NCBI GenBank assembly: GCA_027039465.1
Contig: JALWEA010000447.1
Location: 1-8,554 of the forward strand
DNA length: 8,554 nucleotides
Source of the DNA: Calditrichia bacterium
GTDB lineage: Bacteria; Calditrichota; Calditrichia; Calditrichales; Calditrichaceae
Reading direction: 5' to 3'
Below, in pieces: positions 5,116-8,554 of the stretch. Made by a program: the position numbers and the translations under genes. Numbering within the stretch: position 1 is the first letter of the stretch; each line of letters opens with the position of its first letter. The notes below the pieces were generated by a model. It was not told where the DNA came from, did no database searches, and worked only from the letters and a program-made list of their open reading frames with translations.

Positions 5116-5120
5116 AGAGG
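5116..5120 (+). promoter_or_regulatory. Ribosome binding site deciding the sufB start
   Basis: AGAGG lies 8 bases before the ATG at 5129. The in-frame GTG at 5120 overlaps this site and is not a credible start. Confidence 0.8.
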
Positions 5121-5128
5121 TGAACGTA

Positions 5129-6571
5129 ATGAGTGATGAAAAGAAACAATTGGAAGAACTCACTTCGCAGGAATATAAATACGGCTTTGTGACCGATATT
5201 GAAGCCGACGAATTGCCTTTGGGTTTAAATGAAGACATCATTCGCGCTATTTCGCGTAAAAAGAATGAACCGGAATTTTTAACCGAATGGCGATTGAAGG
5301 CTTACCGGCACTGGTTAAAAATGGAAGAGCCGCATTGGGCCAAAGTGAAATATCCGCCCATTGATTATCAGGCCATTCGCTATTATTCGGCGCCCAAAAA
5401 CCAACCCAAATACAACAGTTTGGATGAAGTGGATCCCAAATTGTTGGAAACCTACGAAAAATTGGGTATCCCTTTGGAAGAACAAAAAGTTTTGGCCGGT
5501 GTGGCCGTGGATGCCGTATTTGACAGTGTTTCCGTAGCTACAACCTTCAAAGAAAAACTTTCGGAGCTTGGCATTATTTTCTGTTCCATGTCCGAAGCCA
5601 TCCGCGAACATCCGGATTTGGTGCGCAAATATCTGGGTTCGGTGGTTCCGCCTACGGATAATTTCTTTGCCGCCTTGAATTCCGCCGTTTTTAGCGACGG
5701 GTCGTTTGTGTACATCCCGAAAGGTGTACGCTGTCCCATGGAACTTTCGACCTATTTCCGCATTAATGCCGCCCAAACCGGTCAATTTGAACGCACATTG
5801 ATTGTAGCCGATGAAGGCGCGTATGTGAGCTATCTGGAAGGCTGTACGGCGCCCATGCGTGATGAGAACCAATTGCACGCGGCAGTGGTGGAATTGGTAG
5901 CCTTAAAGGATGCGGAAATTAAATATTCCACGGTTCAAAACTGGTATCCCGGCGATGAAGAAGGGCGCGGCGGTATTTACAATTTTGTGACCAAGCGCGG
6001 TATTTGTTACGATAATGCTAAAATTTCCTGGACGCAGGTTGAAACCGGTTCGGCCATTACGTGGAAGTATCCTAGCGTGATTTTAAAAGGCGATAATTCA
6101 ATCGGGGAATTTTATTCGGTTGCCTTGACGAACAACCGTCAGCAAGCCGATACCGGCACCAAAATGATTCATTTGGGTAAAAACACACGCAGCACGATCG
6201 TTTCCAAAGGTATTTCCGCCGGCAAAAGCGATAATTCCTACCGCGGTTTGGTTAAGGTCGGTAAAAATGCCACCAATGCCCGCAACTATTCGCAATGCGA
6301 TTCATTGCTGATTGGCGATAAATGCGGGGCACACACGTTCCCGTACATTGATGTTCAAAACACCACGGCACAGGTTGAGCACGAGGCCACTACCTCAAAA
6401 ATCGGCGAGGATCAAATCTTTTATTTGAATCAGCGTGGCATTTCCACGGAAGATGCGGTTTCAATGATCGTTAACGGTTACTGCCGCGAAGTTTTCCGTG
6501 AGCTTCCGATGGAATTTGCCGTTGAAGCACAAAACTTATTGAGCTTGAGCCTTGAAGGCAGCGTAGGTTAA
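5129..6571 (+). CDS. sufB: SufB, Fe-S cluster assembly scaffold subunit
   Basis: The 480-residue protein is the SufB subunit of the SufBC2D scaffold, on which iron-sulfur clusters are built in the cytoplasm. It has the helical N-terminal region (about 1-120) and the SufBD beta-helix core (about 125-460), ending in the family signature FRELPMEFAVEAQNLL and LEGSVG. The functional residues of E. coli SufB are present with a constant offset of 15: C239 in YLEGCTAP (C254), C390 in SQCDSLL (C405, cluster site) and E419 in VEHEATTSK (E434). Length is close to E. coli SufB (495). The ATG at 5129 is chosen for its AGAGG site; the GTG at 5120 would place the start inside it. It follows rrf2 by 26 bases and precedes sufC by 27, indicating one operon. 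No irregularity seen. Confidence 0.98.
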   Translation: MSDEKKQLEELTSQEYKYGFVTDIEADELPLGLNEDIIRAISRKKNEPEFLTEWRLKAYRHWLKMEEPHWAKVKYPPIDYQAIRYYSAPKNQPKYNSLDEVDPKLLETYEKLGIPLEEQKVLAGVAVDAVFDSVSVATTFKEKLSELGIIFCSMSEAIREHPDLVRKYLGSVVPPTDNFFAALNSAVFSDGSFVYIPKGVRCPMELSTYFRINAAQTGQFERTLIVADEGAYVSYLEGCTAPMRDENQLHAAVVELVALKDAEIKYSTVQNWYPGDEEGRGGIYNFVTKRGICYDNAKISWTQVETGSAITWKYPSVILKGDNSIGEFYSVALTNNRQQADTGTKMIHLGKNTRSTIVSKGISAGKSDNSYRGLVKVGKNATNARNYSQCDSLLIGDKCGAHTFPYIDVQNTTAQVEHEATTSKIGEDQIFYLNQRGISTEDAVSMIVNGYCREVFRELPMEFAVEAQNLLSLSLEGSVG

Positions 6572-6598
6572 GAAGAAAATAAGAAAGGGAAAATAAAG

Positions 6599-7342
6599 AT
6601 GAGTTTATTGGAAATTCGCAATTTACACGCCACGGTTGAAGGCAAAGAAATTTTAAAAGGAATCAATTTAACGGTTAACGAAGGCGAGATTCATGCGATC
6701 ATGGGGCCGAACGGTTCGGGTAAAAGCACGTTGGCCAATGTGTTGGCCGGGCGTGATCTGTACCAGGTAACCGAAGGCGAAGTGATTTACAAAGGTAAAA
6801 ATTTGTTGGAAATGTCGCCGGAAGAACGGGCGCGCGAAGGCATCTTTTTGGCCTTCCAATATCCGGTTGAAATTCCCGGCGTCAGTAACATGTACTTTCT
6901 CAAAACCGCTCTGAACGAAAAACGTAAGCATCACGGCCTGCCTGAACTGGACGCTGCCGATTTTCTGAAGTTGGTTCGCGATAAAATGAAAATTGTTGAT
7001 ATCGATCAAAATTTATTAAATCGCCCTGTCAATGAGGGATTCTCCGGCGGTGAGAAAAAACGTAACGAGATTTTCCAAATGGCCGTCCTGGAGCCGACGC
7101 TGGCGATTTTGGACGAAACCGATTCCGGTTTGGATATTGACGCCTTAAAAGCAGTGGCTGAAGGAGTTAATCGTTTACGTCGCGATGATAATGCGTTTAT
7201 CGTTGTTACCCATTATCAGCGTTTGCTAAATTACATCGTTCCCGACTATGTGCATGTTTTGTACAAAGGGCAAATTGTTAAATCGGATGGTAGGGAGTTG
7301 GCATTTGAATTGGAAGAAAAGGGTTACGATTGGTTAAAATAA
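6599..7342 (+). CDS. sufC: SufC, ATPase of the SufBCD complex
   Basis: This 247-residue ABC-type ATPase powers conformational change of the SufB-SufD pair during cluster assembly; it is soluble, not a transporter. The sequence shows Walker A GPNGSGKST (36-44), Q-loop Q87, signature FSGGEKKR (148-155), Walker B LAILDE (168-173) followed by TDSGLDIDAL, and the switch H205. E173 is the catalytic base and all motifs are intact. The DETDSGLD segment and the IPGVSN stretch are typical of SufC rather than of transport ATPases. A purine-rich AAAGGG lies upstream of the ATG. It is 27 bases after sufB and 24 before sufD, in line with cotranscription. Confidence 0.98.
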   Translation: MSLLEIRNLHATVEGKEILKGINLTVNEGEIHAIMGPNGSGKSTLANVLAGRDLYQVTEGEVIYKGKNLLEMSPEERAREGIFLAFQYPVEIPGVSNMYFLKTALNEKRKHHGLPELDAADFLKLVRDKMKIVDIDQNLLNRPVNEGFSGGEKKRNEIFQMAVLEPTLAILDETDSGLDIDALKAVAEGVNRLRRDDNAFIVVTHYQRLLNYIVPDYVHVLYKGQIVKSDGRELAFELEEKGYDWLK

Positions 7343-7366
7343 GCCAAGTTTAGGAGAATTAAATCC

Positions 7367-8554
7367 ATGTTAAAGCAAGAAAATATTATTGAGAAATTCA
7401 AAATACAGTTCAGGCGGTTTGAAGAAAGCTTGAACGGGCAAAAGGAACAGCCTTTGCACGGCTTGCGCAAAAAGGCCATTGAAACATTGGAAGAAATTGG
7501 CATCCCGACGACGAAAGACGAAGAATGGCGTTTTACCGATCTTTCTCCGTTGTTCGAAAAATCGTTCAGACTTCTGACAAAAGAACAATATTCGCAACTG
7601 TCTCCTGATGCCGTAAAACCGTTTCTCTATCGGGAATTCAACGGGCCTCAATTCGTATTTGTGGACGGTGTTTTTTCGCCGGAATTATCCACTCAAATTG
7701 ATGACGACATGTTCGGCATTGTTCTCACCAGTTTAAAGCAATTTATTCGTCAGGAACCACAAGTTCTTAACGCATTGGCCGGTGACGGTTTCTCCGAAAA
7801 AAATGCCTTTGCCGCTTTGAATACGGCCTTTGCGACGGACGGCATGGTGATTCAAATCCCGGACAACATCGTTTTTAAATCGCCGATCAATATTTTGTAC
7901 CTTTCCTCGGATCAGGCAAGTTCAACGGCTATTCACGCACGCAATCTAATTCACGTGGGCAAACATGCGCAGGCGCGTATTATCGAAACCTATCTTTCTT
8001 TGGATGAAACCGATCACTTTACCAACACCATGACCACGATTGCCATTGAAGAAGGCGGCCATTTAATTCACAATAAAATTCAGAACGAAAGTCAAAAAGC
8101 TTTTCATATCGGGAATTTATTCGTCGGCCAGCACGAAAAAAGTAGGTTTGTTTCCAACAATATTGCGCTTGGCGGCTATTTGGTTCGCAATAATTTAAAC
8201 GTTGCTCTGCAACAAAAATATGCGGAAGCGCAGCTAAATGGCCTGTACATGGGAAATGACACCCAACACATCGACAACAATACTTTGATCGATCATGTGT
8301 CTTCCGATTGTACCAGTCACGAATTGTACCAGGGTATTTTGGCAGAGCAGGCCACGGCGGTATTCAGCGGTAAAATTTTGGTGCGTCCCAATGCGCAAAA
8401 GACCGATGCCATTCAAAACAATCGCTGTTTGTTGCTTTCGGACGACGCGCGCATCAATACCAAACCGCAATTGGAAATTTACGCCGATGATGTCAAATGT
8501 ACGCACGGAGCAACCGTTGGGCAGCTTGACGAAGAAGCGATTTTTTACTTGCAA
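7367..8554 (+). CDS. sufD: SufD, Fe-S cluster assembly subunit (3' end outside window)
   Basis: I read 396 codons from the ATG at 7367 to the window edge with no stop. The ATG is preceded by AGGAG (7352-7356) with a 10-base spacing. The protein is SufD, the partner of SufB in the SufBC2D scaffold. It has the N-terminal helical region with KDEEWRFTDLSPLF (50-63), then a SufBD beta-helix core. The stretch FAALNTAFATDGMVIQIPD (148-166) parallels FAALNSAVFSDGSFVYIPK of SufB, reflecting their common origin. KCTHGATVGQLD (377-388) holds C378 and H380, equivalent to C358 and H360 of E. coli SufD; H360 is required for cluster formation. Only the last few dozen residues, including the C-terminal helix, are expected to be missing. 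A cysteine desulfurase gene (sufS) would usually follow. Confidence 0.97.
   Translation, partial: MLKQENIIEKFKIQFRRFEESLNGQKEQPLHGLRKKAIETLEEIGIPTTKDEEWRFTDLSPLFEKSFRLLTKEQYSQLSPDAVKPFLYREFNGPQFVFVDGVFSPELSTQIDDDMFGIVLTSLKQFIRQEPQVLNALAGDGFSEKNAFAALNTAFATDGMVIQIPDNIVFKSPINILYLSSDQASSTAIHARNLIHVGKHAQARIIETYLSLDETDHFTNTMTTIAIEEGGHLIHNKIQNESQKAFHIGNLFVGQHEKSRFVSNNIALGGYLVRNNLNVALQQKYAEAQLNGLYMGNDTQHIDNNTLIDHVSSDCTSHELYQGILAEQATAVFSGKILVRPNAQKTDAIQNNRCLLLSDDARINTKPQLEIYADDVKCTHGATVGQLDEEAIFYLQ

Noticed and set aside
5120..5128. GTG start for sufB
   Set aside because: The GTG overlaps the AGAGG ribosome site that serves the ATG at 5129.
5315..5878. Long minus-strand open frame of 187 codons inside sufB
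   Set aside because: It lies fully antisense to an intact, well-conserved sufB, has no ribosome site that I can see, and resembles no family; it is a codon-bias shadow. The same applies to minus-strand frames at 5452-5739, 6098-6295, 6668-7009, 7370-7651 and 8234-8554.

Overview
The window is ordinary bacterial chromosome with three units. It has moderate GC in the genes and AT-rich gaps, recognisable Shine-Dalgarno sites before most genes, and no phage, transposase or CRISPR sequence. The lineage cannot be fixed from 8.5 kb. The tRNA promoter matches both a sigma70 promoter and the TAnnTTTG -7 element of Bacteroidota-type promoters. The suf operon is of the rrf2-sufB-sufC-sufD type and the PhoB/PhoR pair is Gram-negative-like. 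Together these suggest the FCB superphylum (for example Calditrichota or a relative) rather than a typical Bacteroidota member, since clear Shine-Dalgarno sites are present. This is an inference of low to moderate confidence.

Left unit (1-1117, all minus strand). A Crp/Fnr-family regulator without the FNR iron-sulfur cysteines is followed by a 62-residue DUF2892 membrane protein. After that comes the 5' end of a secreted protein with the motif GWNDLGMHC, which runs off the left edge. The spacings (69 and 30 bases) and the lack of a terminator between them suggest one transcript. A 16-base palindrome about 85 bases upstream of the regulator is a candidate operator.

Middle unit (1290-4132, minus strand). 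A PhoB-like response regulator is followed, after 233 bases, by a PhoR-like sensor kinase with two membrane segments, HAMP, PAS, HisKA and HATPase domains. The gap between them contains a perfect 12-bp hairpin. A TTAACA-type direct repeat with an 11-base period upstream of phoB is a candidate Pho box, which would mean autoregulation. The likely role is phosphate-limitation sensing.

Right unit (4252-8554, plus strand). A strong promoter drives a tRNA-Ala(GGC) gene. Between promoter and tRNA lies a 72-base nested inverted repeat that can fold either as two separate hairpins or as one long hairpin; this is the most unusual structure in the window. The tRNA ends in a clear intrinsic terminator. 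A second promoter then leads into rrf2-sufB-sufC-sufD, the regulator plus the SufBCD iron-sulfur cluster scaffold. Two IscR-like GAC-N7-GTC operator candidates precede rrf2, so the Rrf2 protein probably represses its own operon when iron-sulfur clusters are abundant. sufD runs off the right edge, and a cysteine desulfurase (SufS) and SufU/SufT-like genes would be expected next. No wholly new multi-gene system is evident. The most promising unexplained items are the tRNA-leader structure and the Crp/Fnr-DUF2892-GWNDLGMHC cluster.
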